From: Levilactobacillus yonginensis
GTDB taxonomy: Bacteria > Bacillota > Bacilli > Lactobacillales > Lactobacillaceae
DNA: 36,797 nt
Assembly (NCBI RefSeq): GCF_003946265.1
Contig: NZ_RHNO01000022.1
Coordinates: forward strand, 1-36,797
Direction: 5' to 3'
Shown piece by piece: positions 1-8,064 of the stretch. The translations under genes and the position numbers were made by a program. The notes beneath the pieces were generated by a model. It had not been told where the DNA came from. It did not search any database and was given only the letters and a program-made list of their open reading frames with translations. The first letter of the stretch is position 1, and every line of letters starts with the position of its first letter.

Positions 1-28
1 AGCTCCATATACCTACTGTAATTCAAAA

Positions 29-62
29 AGCTCTGCAAAACCTAAATCGGTTTTACAGAGCT
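29..62 (-). terminator. Hairpin, probable terminator reading leftward
   Basis: AGCTCTG and CAGAGCT arms with an inner AAAACC/GGTTTT stem form a strong hairpin. On the minus strand it is followed by five T (positions 24-28). No minus-strand gene lies immediately to its right in the window, so it may be a bidirectional terminator for a gene outside the left edge. Positions 63-250 hold no gene that I can support. Confidence 0.6.
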
Positions 63-250
63 AATCTTAGTATGTTTTGATAGTCAGCAAATGTTGGGTT
101 TTGTTGGTAAGACCAGGACGGATGCTCTAAGTGGAAGGTTCCCCCGCGAAACTATCAAGTCAAAGTAGTTGCCGCCCGTAACTAGATAGCCTAAACTCAA
201 AGCACTTAGTGAAAACACGCGGCTGGGTATTAGGAAGGGAAGGACTTCAT

Positions 251-955
251 GTGAAGGTCATCAGGCGACTGTTACTGGTTCTATGTCTGGGGATGGGGCT
301 ATTTGTGGTGAGCAATTGGCAATCTCTCGTGACGCAGGTGACATTCTATCATTCGGCGGCAACAAATTTGCTGGCACAGAAAGGATCCAGTCCGAAAAGC
401 GGCAACTATAAGTCGAGTGGGTATATTCTGCGAAATACCAAGGATGCGACGGCTAAGACTGGGGCCAATGACACGCCCGTTGAGGTGGCCATGCAGGGGC
501 TCTTGCTGGATAAGACCTACGTTTACCACTTTGAGAAAGGTACTCCGGCGGCCGCTCAACGCGTCTTTAATGAAGCCATTCTCCTCTACAATCGGACGAA
601 CCTAGTGACCTTAAAACTGGGTGACGCGACGACCAAGGCCAATCAGATTACATTGGGTGTGTACCACAAGCGAGAAGCCAAGGGGCAAGCTACTGTGGAG
701 TACGGTCACGGTGGCCCTGAAATTACCCAGCGAATCAATTGGCGGGGCATCCAAACGACCAACACGGCGACGGCCAAGTTAAATGCGACTTATCCTCAGT
801 CCTTCAAAAGGTCCGTGGCCGTGCACGAGCTAGGCCATGCGTTGGGACTGGATCATAGCACGGAGAAGGCTTCCGTGATGTATCCGATCGATCAGGGGAT
901 TTACCAGTTATCCGCGGCCGACCTGAAGAGTTTGCGCGCCATCTATGAAAAGTAA
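251..955 (+). CDS. Secreted matrixin-like zinc metalloprotease
   Basis: A 234-residue protein, best started at GTG 251 because a purine-rich AGGAAGGGAAGGA ribosome site ends 7 bases before it; the in-frame GTG at 209 has no such site. The N-terminus (VKVIRRLLLVLCLGMGLFVV) is a signal peptide or membrane anchor. Near residues 192-202 lies HELGHALGLDH, the zinc site HExxHxxGxxH of metzincin (M10-type) peptidases, followed by the Met-turn-like SVMYP about eight residues later. Family knowledge: these are extracellular endopeptidases, with Glu as general base and three His as zinc ligands. The central part is only weakly recognisable. No propeptide cysteine switch is visible. It is followed about 110 bases later by another exported protein, possibly cotranscribed. 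The substrate is unknown; cell-wall or environmental proteins are likely. Confidence 0.8.
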   Translation: MKVIRRLLLVLCLGMGLFVVSNWQSLVTQVTFYHSAATNLLAQKGSSPKSGNYKSSGYILRNTKDATAKTGANDTPVEVAMQGLLLDKTYVYHFEKGTPAAAQRVFNEAILLYNRTNLVTLKLGDATTKANQITLGVYHKREAKGQATVEYGHGGPEITQRINWRGIQTTNTATAKLNATYPQSFKRSVAVHELGHALGLDHSTEKASVMYPIDQGIYQLSAADLKSLRAIYEK

Positions 956-1066
956 TATCGCCCAGGTTACTGCACTGAGCTCGCTACACCTTAGCCTAAA
1001 ATTAATCCCTACTAATCTTTTTTAGTGGTAAGCTTTAACTAAATAAGTGATTTATGGGGTGAAGGA

Positions 1067-1756
1067 ATGCGTTTGACGAAAAAATGGTTAGGGGTTATCG
1101 GGCTAACGGCCATCGTTGGTTTGGGCATGGTGGTCCAAGGACAAGCCGCCAGTAAACAAGGGAAAGTCGTCGTTTATTACCGGTACAATGAATCGAATAA
1201 ACAGCCCAAGCGAATGACAAATTATAGCGTCAAGACGCTGCATGGTCGAATTGGTCAGCACTATACGACTAAAGCCAAGGACCTACTGAAGGGTGGCGGT
1301 GGTTGGGTTTTGCGGTACCATTCCGCGACCGCTACCGGAAAATTCAAAGCTAAGACGACCCGAGTCTACTATGATTACCAAATTGATAGTGACAAAGATT
1401 ATGAACACAAGGGCGGGGCCAGTACATACATTGATCGGACCGCCGATCATCGTTTGGTTGTTTTTGTCCAGGATCACAAGAATGCTGCGAACACGAGTAT
1501 CCAGCGGGATAACTTTAAGAAGCCGGTCTATGATGTCATGTATAGTTCGCCCAACGAGCAGCAAACCGAGCATACGTACCGCTTTGGGAAGACCTACGTT
1601 TACCGGGATCATGAGAAGGAAGTTTATACGTTGACGCTGAGCAAGCAGGGGGATATCACCCTGAAACAAGCGTGGACGACCAAGAAGGGCAAGCACCACG
1701 TGGAGACCACTAAGGTGACCGCTACAGGGAAGTATCAATCCTACAAGGTCAAGTAG
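1067..1756 (+). CDS. Secreted protein of unknown function
   Basis: A 229-residue protein with a good ribosome site (GGTGAAGG) before ATG 1067. Residues 1-28 are a classic Sec signal peptide: positive MRLTKKW, a hydrophobic stretch, then GQAASK as a probable signal peptidase I site. The mature part is rich in Lys, Tyr, Thr and His, with beta-type patterns (for example TYVYRDHEKEVYTLTLSK) and no cysteines or known catalytic motif that I recognise. It ends with a short basic tail rather than an LPxTG anchor, so it is probably released or held by charge. It lies just downstream of the metalloprotease gene and ends at a strong terminator. I do not recognise the family. Confidence 0.7.
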   Translation: MRLTKKWLGVIGLTAIVGLGMVVQGQAASKQGKVVVYYRYNESNKQPKRMTNYSVKTLHGRIGQHYTTKAKDLLKGGGGWVLRYHSATATGKFKAKTTRVYYDYQIDSDKDYEHKGGASTYIDRTADHRLVVFVQDHKNAANTSIQRDNFKKPVYDVMYSSPNEQQTEHTYRFGKTYVYRDHEKEVYTLTLSKQGDITLKQAWTTKKGKHHVETTKVTATGKYQSYKVK

Positions 1757-1776
1757 CCACTGCAATCTGTAAATAA

Positions 1777-1829
1777 CTAAAGACGGGGTCTGGAGCTTTT
1801 GTTCCGGACCCCTTCTTTAGTTTTTTTTG
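1777..1829 (+). terminator. Rho-independent terminator after the secreted-protein gene
   Basis: GGGGTCTGGA pairs with TCCGGACCCC around a short loop, with further AAAG/CTTT pairing, and is followed by a run of eight T. It closes the 251-1756 unit. Confidence 0.9.
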
Positions 1830-2020
1830 TTTAGGTAAATCCATTAACCTAAATAAAATTAAAAAAGTTTTATACAATCTCATGATTTATTAATAAAAGT
1901 TCCCGTTAGATTGGGCAACCAGTTCCTTGGGTTTTTGCTAGATTGTTCAGAAAATTTACTAAAAGCAAATAAATATACATGATGTAATCGCTTAATTGAC
2001 GTATTATACATTACTAACGC
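1830..2020. other. AT-rich intergenic stretch, nothing recognised
   Basis: This AT-rich DNA between the terminator and the permease promoter shows no convincing reading frame, hairpin or repeat. Confidence 0.5.
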
Positions 2021-2049
2021 TTGACGCTTTTTAACCACCGCGGTATTAT
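2021..2049 (+). promoter_or_regulatory. Sigma-A promoter of the permease/DUF917/hydantoinase operon
   Basis: TTGACG (2021-2026) and TATTAT (2044-2049) are separated by 17 bases. This predicts a 5' leader of about 140 nt before the permease start at 2196. Confidence 0.7.
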
Positions 2050-2069
2050 TACTAACATAAATTCTCAGC

Positions 2070-2095
2070 GAATTCTAATTTAACGTTTAGAATTC
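2070..2095 (+). promoter_or_regulatory. Perfect inverted repeat just downstream of the promoter (possible operator)
   Basis: GAATTCTAA (2070-2078) and TTAGAATTC (2087-2095) form a 9-bp perfect dyad around 8 bases, about 15-40 bases after the predicted transcription start. It could be a repressor operator or a leader hairpin. No regulator gene adjoins this operon, so the partner is unknown. Confidence 0.45.
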
Positions 2096-2195
2096 ATGAG
2101 AGCCGTCGATTCACGGCAGACTAATTTGGAAGGATTGAATGGGTTTGATTATTTTGTAGGATTATTAGTTCATATCATATCTGGAGGTTTTGTGC

Positions 2196-3542
2196 ATGGA
2201 GAAAAAAGAAAAGAGCTTCTCATCAGATTTCTCGTTACAACAGGTGCCTAAGTCACAACAAAAATCATGGTTATCATTATTCTCAATTTGGGTCGCCATT
2301 GGGGTGGACCTAGCCGCGGTGATTCTGGGTGTCCAACTCGCTAAGGGATTACCGTTACATTCCGCGATTACAGCGGTGTTGGTTGGGTCCTTACTCTTGG
2401 CCGCTATCTGTACGATTACGGCTTCCGTGGGTGCGGCGACCAACCTGTCCACGTCCATGATTACCCGGTACGTCTTTGGTAAGAAGGGTGCCTTAGTTTA
2501 TTCCGCCATTATTGGGTGTTCCCTATTAGGCTGGTTCGGGGTTCAAGTTGGTTTCTTCGCAACCAATGCTAAGACCGCCTTCACCAGTGCTTTTGGGCTC
2601 AACTGGCCCGTTTGGGTGTTTGCTATTATTGCCGGTATCGCCATGGTGGGCACTGCCCTGTACGGCTACCGGGCCTTCTCCAGATTAAGTGAATTTTCCG
2701 TTCCCTTCCTGTTAGTTCTCATGTTAATTGCGTTGTTCATTGCGCTGAACACACATGGCCTCCCTGCAACTCAAATCAAGGCGTCACTCCCAATGGGTTC
2801 CGCCATTGCCTTAGTGATTTCTTCCTTCATTGTTGGGGCCGCAACCCAACCCGATATTTCTCGGTGGGCCAAGAGTCAAAAGGATTCCATCATTGGGACG
2901 TTCCTTGGGATGTTTGTGGGGAACTCCTTCATGATTATTGTTTCCATCTTAATGAGCAAGTCACTCGGTAGTACCGATATGATGAAGATGTTGATCATGA
3001 TCGGCATGGGGGTTCCCGGGATCATTATCCTGTCATTAACGCAATGGGTCACCAACACCAGTAACCTGTACTCCGCTACATTAGGTTTTAACGTCATCTT
3101 CAACAAGATTGGCTTTAAGAAGTTGACCCTGATCTTGGGGACGATTGCGACGGCCATGGGTGTTTTCGGTATTTACAACTACTTCGTTTCCTTCCTGAAC
3201 ATCTTAGGAATTGTGATTGCGGCGGTTCCTGGTATCTACGTGGCCGAATTTTACCTGGTCAAGCACGAGTTCAAACGGCTACAGCTGAACGTTTCACCAC
3301 AAAGTGTGGTTTGGCGGTCAATTATTTCTTGGATTCTCGGTGCGGGCGTGACCTTCCTCACGACTGCTGCACCAACCGGGTTAGGTTTGATTTCCCTGAC
3401 GTCCATTCCACCTTTGGATGGGATCTTAGTTGGGTTTATCGTGCAATTTATCGGTGGCAAATTAGTTACCGCAGAAGTGTCGGCCAAGGACGTTCAACCA
3501 ACGGAGGTTACAAATGAAGTTATTAACGGAACAAGACATTGA
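2196..3542 (+). CDS. NCS1-family (cytosine/hydantoin-type) permease
   Basis: A 448-residue polytopic membrane protein. ATG 2196 is chosen because GGAGG at 2183-2187 has ideal spacing; an in-frame TTG six bases upstream is less likely. A hydrophilic N-terminus of about 25 residues is followed by roughly 12 hydrophobic segments. The region SLFSIWVAIGVDLAAVILGVQLAKGLPL matches the first helices of the CodB-like branch of nucleobase:cation symporter-1 proteins, and AATQPDISRWAKS resembles the conserved helix VI region of that branch. NCS1 proteins import nucleobases, hydantoins or allantoin with H+ or Na+. The gene's last 29 bases overlap the next gene, so the two are translationally coupled. With DUF917 and hydantoinase partners, a hydantoin- or pyrimidine-ring substrate is more likely than cytosine alone. 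Confidence 0.85.
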   Translation: MEKKEKSFSSDFSLQQVPKSQQKSWLSLFSIWVAIGVDLAAVILGVQLAKGLPLHSAITAVLVGSLLLAAICTITASVGAATNLSTSMITRYVFGKKGALVYSAIIGCSLLGWFGVQVGFFATNAKTAFTSAFGLNWPVWVFAIIAGIAMVGTALYGYRAFSRLSEFSVPFLLVLMLIALFIALNTHGLPATQIKASLPMGSAIALVISSFIVGAATQPDISRWAKSQKDSIIGTFLGMFVGNSFMIIVSILMSKSLGSTDMMKMLIMIGMGVPGIIILSLTQWVTNTSNLYSATLGFNVIFNKIGFKKLTLILGTIATAMGVFGIYNYFVSFLNILGIVIAAVPGIYVAEFYLVKHEFKRLQLNVSPQSVVWRSIISWILGAGVTFLTTAAPTGLGLISLTSIPPLDGILVGFIVQFIGGKLVTAEVSAKDVQPTEVTNEVINGTRH

Positions 3543-4605
3543 TTACATTTCTATGGGGGCATCCGTCCTGGGTTCAGGCGGGGGCGGTGACCCTAAGGTT
3601 GGTCGATTATTGGCCAAGCATTTTATTGAAAAATATGGCCCCGTTCAGTTGATGTCGATCGACGAACTGCCAGATGACGCCTACGTGGTGCCGGTCTCTG
3701 GTATGGGTGCGCCCACCGTCTCCCTGGAAAAACTCCCCTCAGAGATCGAACTGACCAATCCGATGGAAGAGTTGGAACGCATCAATGGTCGCAAGGCTGA
3801 TGTCATCATTCCCATTGAAGTGGGGGGCATCAACTCCCTGTATCCCGTGGGAGCCGCAGCTAAGAAGGGGATTCCTATCTTGGATGCCGATGCCATTGGT
3901 CGGGCCTTTCCCGAAGCTCAGATGGAAACGTTCCATTTACACGGCTACGAACCTGAAAACGTGGCTGTCGGTGATGAGAAGGGGAACGTGGCGACGTTAA
4001 AGCCCATCAACGCGCTATGGGGCGAATACCTGTCCCGGGCGTTGACCGTTCAAATGGGCGGCTCTGCCTCAGTCTCCGATTACTTCCTACCAGGGAAGGA
4101 CGTCAAGGGTTCCGTCGTGAACAACACGTTGAGCTTGGCCCGTGATGTGGGTGAAATGATTCTGAATCCCGATAAATTTGAAAATGATATCTTCCAAAAC
4201 GTTCTGACGAAGTTACATGGATTTGACCTCTTTGATGGCAAAATCGTGGACATGTCACGTGAAACGAAAAAAGGATTCAACTTTGGTCGCGTCACAATCG
4301 AAGGGTTAAACCAATCTGCTGGCAAGACCTACACGTTGGAATTTCAAAATGAAAACTTAGCCGTCAAGGAGGGCGATAACTTCCTGGCCACCGTGCCCGA
4401 TTTAATCGTGGCGCTGGATCTCGAGTCTGCTCGACCAGTGACCTCTGAACGCTTGCGCTATGGTGCGCGGGTCAAAGTCGTGTCATTCCCTTGTGACCCG
4501 CAGTGGCGGACACCGATTGGCATTCAAACTGCCGGTCCCCGTTACTTTGGGTACGATTTCGACTACGTCCCAGTAGAACAACTTGTGAAGGGGGTCAAAG
4601 CATGA
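3514..4605 (+). CDS. DUF917 / S-methyl-thiohydantoin desulfurase-like protein
   Basis: A 363-residue soluble protein starting at ATG 3514 with GGAGG at 3503-3507, inside the end of the permease gene. The N-terminal MGASVLGSGGGGDPKVG glycine-rich stretch is the hallmark of the DUF917 family, followed by conserved segments such as PVSGMGAP, IPIEVGGINSLYP and LDADAIGRAFPE. Family knowledge: DUF917 proteins are usually encoded next to hydantoinase/oxoprolinase-type proteins, and at least one relative is linked to thiohydantoin breakdown. The length is normal for the family. The gene overlaps the next by 4 bases (ATGA), which suggests a protein pair made in fixed ratio. The actual substrate is not known from sequence. 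Confidence 0.85.
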   Translation: MKLLTEQDIDYISMGASVLGSGGGGDPKVGRLLAKHFIEKYGPVQLMSIDELPDDAYVVPVSGMGAPTVSLEKLPSEIELTNPMEELERINGRKADVIIPIEVGGINSLYPVGAAAKKGIPILDADAIGRAFPEAQMETFHLHGYEPENVAVGDEKGNVATLKPINALWGEYLSRALTVQMGGSASVSDYFLPGKDVKGSVVNNTLSLARDVGEMILNPDKFENDIFQNVLTKLHGFDLFDGKIVDMSRETKKGFNFGRVTIEGLNQSAGKTYTLEFQNENLAVKEGDNFLATVPDLIVALDLESARPVTSERLRYGARVKVVSFPCDPQWRTPIGIQTAGPRYFGYDFDYVPVEQLVKGVKA

Positions 4606-6158
4606 ACTACCGCTTAGGCGTTGACGTCGGTGGGACTAACACCGACGCAGCCATCTTAGATGAAAATTTAAAAGTGATCTACACCGTGAAATCTGCGACC
4701 ACCCTGGACGTGGAGGGCGGTATCTTCAATGCCATCTCCAAGGTCTTAAAGGAAAGTCACGTCGATAAGGGGGCCATTACGCATGCCATGTTGGGAACGA
4801 CCAAGTCGACCAACGCTATCGTGGAACGCAAAGACCTCGACAAGGTGGCTTACATCCGAATCGCCAAGCCCGCTTCAGTGGGGGTGCCACCCTACATGGA
4901 ATGGCCGGCTGATTTAAAAGCCGCTGTCAATCTGGATAATGTCATTATTTCTGGCGGGTACGAGTTTGACGGTCGGTTGATTGCCGACTTGGACCGCAGT
5001 GAAGTGGACGCCTTCTGTGCCAAAATTAAGGCCGACGTGAAGACGGTGGCCATTGCCGGAACGTTTGCGCCGGTCAATGACAGCCAAGAAACCCAGGTCG
5101 CAGAGTGGGTCCGTGAAGACCTAGGGAATGACGTGGCCATTACCCTGTCCAGCCAAATTGGTGGGGTTGGCATGTTGGAACGTGAGAACGCCTCAATCCT
5201 GAACGCTGCTTTGACCACGATTGGCGAATCCATCGTCAGTGGGTTTGACAACGCGCTGCAGTCATTGGGTATTTCAGCGAACACTTACTTTAGCCAAAAC
5301 GACGGGACGCTTCGTGGTGGGGCGTTTACACAGAAATACCCAATCTTCACCATTGGGTGTGGGCCAACCAACAGTATCCGGGGAGCCTATCACCTGTCCG
5401 GCGTCAAGGATGCCTTAGTCTTGGACGTTGGCGGGACCACTAGCGACATTGGCGTGCTGGTTAACAGTTTCCCGCGGCAGTCAGCTATTTCCGCCACGGT
5501 TGGTGGTGTGGAAACGAACTTTAGAATGCCTGATATCATGTCGATTGGGATTGGTGGCGGGACCATCATTCACCATGAAGGTGACGGCTTTACCGTTGGG
5601 CCAGACAGTGTGGGCTACGAAATTGTTGATAAAGCGAAGGTTTTCGGCGGTGACGTTGAAACGGCCACGGATGATGCGGCCAAATTAGGTCGGAGTTTCC
5701 CAGACAGTCAGGATCAGTTAGCTGATATTGACGAGGCTTGGGCGCAAAAAGTCATCAGCCAGATCAATGCGACGATTACAGAATCGTTGGACCAAATGAA
5801 GACCAAGAAGGGCGACGTTCCCCTGGTTCTGACCGGTGGGGGGAGCTTCCTGATTGATGCCGATATCAAGGGGATCAGTCAAGTCTACTTGCCCGATCAC
5901 TATGATGCTGCGAATGCAGTGGGTGCTGCCTTAGGCCAGGTCAGTGGTGAGGTCAACCGGATTTACAGTTTTGAACAGAAGAGTAAAGAAGAAGTCTTAG
6001 AGGATGCCAAGGCTGAAGCCGTGGGCAACGCCGTTGAGGCGGGAGCCATCGCCCAGTCAGCCGAGGTCATCGATATTGATGTGACACCGTTGGCCTACCT
6101 GCCAGGGAATTCCGCCCAGGTTAAGGTTAAAGCGGTCGGGAGTCTGAACTTGGTCTAA
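4602..6158 (+). CDS. Hydantoinase/oxoprolinase-family protein (HyuA-like)
   Basis: A 518-residue protein. The start is ATG 4602, within the ATGA overlap with DUF917; the longer frame from 4503 only reads through the DUF917 gene out of frame. The N-terminus NYRLGVDVGGTNTDAAILD is the first phosphate loop of the ASKHA (actin/HSP70-like ATPase) fold, and LDVGGTTSDIGVL near residue 275 is the second. GTTKSTNAIVERKDLDKVAYIRI and GGTIIH are typical of hydantoinase A/5-oxoprolinase subunits, which cleave cyclic amides with ATP. It is shorter than full 5-oxoprolinases and there is no HyuB partner here, so DUF917 probably takes the partner role. The ring substrate brought in by the upstream permease is an inference. 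Confidence 0.85.
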   Translation: MNYRLGVDVGGTNTDAAILDENLKVIYTVKSATTLDVEGGIFNAISKVLKESHVDKGAITHAMLGTTKSTNAIVERKDLDKVAYIRIAKPASVGVPPYMEWPADLKAAVNLDNVIISGGYEFDGRLIADLDRSEVDAFCAKIKADVKTVAIAGTFAPVNDSQETQVAEWVREDLGNDVAITLSSQIGGVGMLERENASILNAALTTIGESIVSGFDNALQSLGISANTYFSQNDGTLRGGAFTQKYPIFTIGCGPTNSIRGAYHLSGVKDALVLDVGGTTSDIGVLVNSFPRQSAISATVGGVETNFRMPDIMSIGIGGGTIIHHEGDGFTVGPDSVGYEIVDKAKVFGGDVETATDDAAKLGRSFPDSQDQLADIDEAWAQKVISQINATITESLDQMKTKKGDVPLVLTGGGSFLIDADIKGISQVYLPDHYDAANAVGAALGQVSGEVNRIYSFEQKSKEEVLEDAKAEAVGNAVEAGAIAQSAEVIDIDVTPLAYLPGNSAQVKVKAVGSLNLV

Positions 6159-6204
6159 TTTACAGAGAGATTGCGGACCAGCACTGACTTGCATTAACAG
6201 GAAA

Positions 6205-6239
6205 CACTACTGAACCCTATGGTTTGGTGGTGCTTTTTT
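6205..6239 (+). terminator. Terminator of the hydantoinase operon
   Basis: A 12-bp stem (CACTACTGAACC with GGTTTGGTGGTG, three G-U pairs) with loop CTAT, then C and six T. Confidence 0.85.
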
Positions 6240-6263
6240 GTTGTAAATTGGTTTAGTGCGGCC

Positions 6264-6448
6264 GCCTCCGGCAGTCAGGGATGCAAGTGGCGATGGGGAA
6301 CGCCTGCGGCCTGAGGGGCGGTCCTCCGGCTCGACTGGAAGCCGCGGCCAGCCCACCGAGTCTCCCAGCTCGTCCCACGCTGTAAGTCAGCTCAAAAACG
6401 CTGACTAACACCGTCGACACGGCCACCCGCATCCCTGACTGCCTCCGG
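6264..6448 (-). repeat. Structured GC-rich element, copy A
   Basis: An element bounded by a 15-bp perfect inverted repeat (6270-6284 with 6429-6443, read GGCAGTCAGGGATGC), extended inward by GTGGC/GCCAC. Read on the minus strand it has hairpin P2 (GTTAGTCAGC with GCTGACTTAC, 6400-6409 and 6382-6391) and hairpin P3 (CTGGGAGAC with GGCTTCCAG, 6360-6368 and 6335-6343). It then has a GCC..GAGG/CCTC..GGC hairpin (P4) and a GTTCCCCA-type tract. The order and several bases match copies B and C. It is much richer in GC than its flanks. No coding frame is convincing. It may be a structured RNA or a mobile palindromic unit. Confidence 0.7.
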
Positions 6449-6574
6449 CTACGGTTGTGAATGACTGCAACAATTGTTTGTGATGTCATCTGGTAGGACT
6501 TGTCGAGCACAGTATTGTCAGTAATCAACGTACTGACGGTCTATTTGAGGGATGTCAGCAAGTGGCCTACTAAA

Positions 6575-6609
6575 ATAAAAACGCCACTAACCATTGAGTT
6601 AGCAGCGTT
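6575..6609 (-). terminator. Leftward terminator, probably of the serine hydrolase transcript
   Basis: On the minus strand AACGCTGCTAAC pairs with GTTAGTGGCGTT (positions 6609-6598 and 6591-6580) and is followed by TTTTTATTTT. It is the first terminator downstream of the 6871-7845 gene, so that transcript would carry the antisense of copy B in its 3' UTR. Confidence 0.75.
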
Positions 6610-6681
6610 GAGTTCAGCAAATATATTTAGTGTTCAATAAGTTAGACGCATTCAATGTAGCCATAAAGAATCAATGTAGCT

Positions 6682-6860
6682 GGAGGTTGGCAGGATGGGT
6701 GCTGGCCGTGTCGGTATGAGTGGTTCGGTGGGGTACCGAACCACTCATACGGGACGAACTTGGAGACCCGCAAGGTTTTCAGCGGGGCTTCAAGTCGAGG
6801 TGCAAGACGTTCTATGGCTTGCGCCGGTCCCCACAGCCAGCGTCCGTCCTACCAACCGGA
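6682..6860 (+). repeat. Structured GC-rich element, copy B
   Basis: The closing stem is GGTTGGCAGGATGG (6685-6698) with CCGTCCTACCAACC (6844-6857), continued by GCTGGC/GCCAGC. P2 is a 16-bp perfect stem (6714-6729 with 6735-6750). P3 is ACTTGGAGACCCGC (6758-6771) with GCGGGGCTTCAAGT (6782-6795). P4 is GGTGCAAG (6799-6806) with CTTGCGCC (6818-6825). A GGTCCCCACAGC block follows at 6826-6837. The layout matches copies A and C although the P2 and P4 sequences differ. Together with copy A and the terminator between them, it fills the gene-free stretch 6240-6870. Confidence 0.75.
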
Positions 6861-6870
6861 AGCGGCAAGT

Positions 6871-7845
6871 TTAGTTCTTTATCCCCTTAACAACGCTGGG
6901 AGCGTAGACCATCTTCTGAATATGGGTGGTGATTTTGGCCATCCGGGGGAACCCGCTGAAACCAGACTGCTGGTGGCCGTGGGTCATAATTACGAGAATA
7001 TAGCGTTCGCCGTTGGGAAGGGTCACGATACCAGCGTCATTGTTGGTGTCAGCCATGAACCCTACCTTGTCGGCCACCGTGGCGCCTTTAGTAGCGGCGG
7101 TAGCCCCCGCCGGAATACCATCGCGGTAGACTTGCGTTTTCATTAACGAGAGCAGTTTCTGTTGATCTTTTGCGTGTTTGAAGGGACCGGACTGGGTCGC
7201 TAGGTCGCGGAGCACCATCATGAGGCTCGTGGCAGTCGTTTCAGCACTTTGACCTTCGATGAAGGCGGGAGAGTAATATCCCTCTTGGGTCAACAGAGCA
7301 TTGATTCCCTGTAGGCCGCGTTCATCCAGTAAGTCATCGGCAAAGTCGTTGGCGCTATTGACGATCATGCGATGGAAGCCGTCCTGATTGGTCGGGGTCC
7401 AGGCAAAGGTCCCTAGGTGGTTCTGCTGGAAGACGTAGGCGGCGATGAAGAGTTTGTAGGTACTAGCGGCTACCACGGGAGTGTGGGCGTTGGCTGACGT
7501 GGCTAGGTCGCCTTGGGCGTAGAATTTATCAGTCAGGGTCGCCTTATCAGCTGCACTGCCGGGAACGGCGCCTAAGTTGTAGAAACTCACACTGGTGGTC
7601 CCGTCAGCCGTGACTTTCTTTAAATATGTATGTAAGTCGGCCTTTAACTGGCGCTGATGTTGCGTAATCTGTTGAGTGGTCACGGGTTTAGCCGCATCGT
7701 CCTGTTCGGTGGCGGTTCCCGGTTGGTCGGGATGGGCTTGAACGACCATGATTCCCGCAAACATGAGAATGACGATGACCAGTCCGGCAACCAAAGCCCG
7801 GTGCTGCAGAAGATATTTTAGTTGTTTGGTAGCTTCGCGTTTCAT
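6871..7845 (-). CDS. Membrane-anchored serine hydrolase (class A beta-lactamase fold)
   Basis: A 324-residue protein from ATG 7845 (only a weak upstream ribosome site). Residues 15-37 form a signal anchor (HRALVAGLVIVILMFAGIMVVQA), placing the rest outside the cell. The catalytic motifs of the penicillin-binding/beta-lactamase superfamily are visible: S128-T-Y-K131 (SxxK), S164-A-N166 (SxN), and K260-V-G262 in place of KTG. Length and order suit the class A-type family. Such lactobacillus proteins are usually called serine hydrolases and are not proven beta-lactamases; a cell-wall role is likely. I see no typical Glu166-region omega loop, which argues against true beta-lactamase activity. It is monocistronic, divergent from the HAD gene, and its 3' end abuts copy B of the structured element. 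Confidence 0.8.
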   Translation of the reverse strand: MKREATKQLKYLLQHRALVAGLVIVILMFAGIMVVQAHPDQPGTATEQDDAAKPVTTQQITQHQRQLKADLHTYLKKVTADGTTSVSFYNLGAVPGSAADKATLTDKFYAQGDLATSANAHTPVVAASTYKLFIAAYVFQQNHLGTFAWTPTNQDGFHRMIVNSANDFADDLLDERGLQGINALLTQEGYYSPAFIEGQSAETTATSLMMVLRDLATQSGPFKHAKDQQKLLSLMKTQVYRDGIPAGATAATKGATVADKVGFMADTNNDAGIVTLPNGERYILVIMTHGHQQSGFSGFPRMAKITTHIQKMVYAPSVVKGIKN

Positions 7846-8000
7846 CGGATAACGATCTCGTTTCTTTAGAGTTTTTGGGCAACAAGCAATTAATGTTTTT
7901 AATTATACACGTTAATCATGACGCACCCCAGCGCAATTTTTATTCTAACGGCCAGGGTACGTGGGGCTGGGATTTGGCGACATTATAAATTTGACAATGG

Positions 8001-8030
8001 TTGCAATCGACTGGTCCGGACCGGTAAAAT
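8001..8030 (+). promoter_or_regulatory. Possible promoter of the HAD phosphatase gene
   Basis: TTGCAA (8001-8006) and TAAAAT (8025-8030) lie 18 bases apart and about 35 bases before the chosen start. It is a moderate match. Confidence 0.4.
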
Positions 8031-8064
8031 GGAACTTAAATCTCGGTTCATGGAGGCTAACGAC

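Noticed and set aside
4503-4601. 33-residue extension of the hydantoinase protein
   Set aside because: It reads out of frame through the DUF917 gene. The ATGA overlap start at 4602 opens directly into the phosphate-loop motif.
6253-6528. 91-residue minus-strand reading frame inside copy A
   Set aside because: It follows the GC-rich palindromic element, has repeated Arg/Gly/Ala composition and no ribosome site. It is explained by the structured element.
6760-7146. 128-residue plus-strand frame overlapping copy B and the serine hydrolase gene
   Set aside because: It lies opposite a well-supported gene and has no ribosome site or family features.
6871-7845. Antibiotic-resistance beta-lactamase call for the serine hydrolase
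   Set aside because: SxxK and SxN are present, but the KTG is KVG and no clear omega-loop Glu motif is seen. A cell-wall type serine hydrolase is safer.
7918-8064. N-terminal extension of the HAD phosphatase
   Set aside because: It has no ribosome site and is not like family members; GTG 8065 has GGAGG at the right distance.
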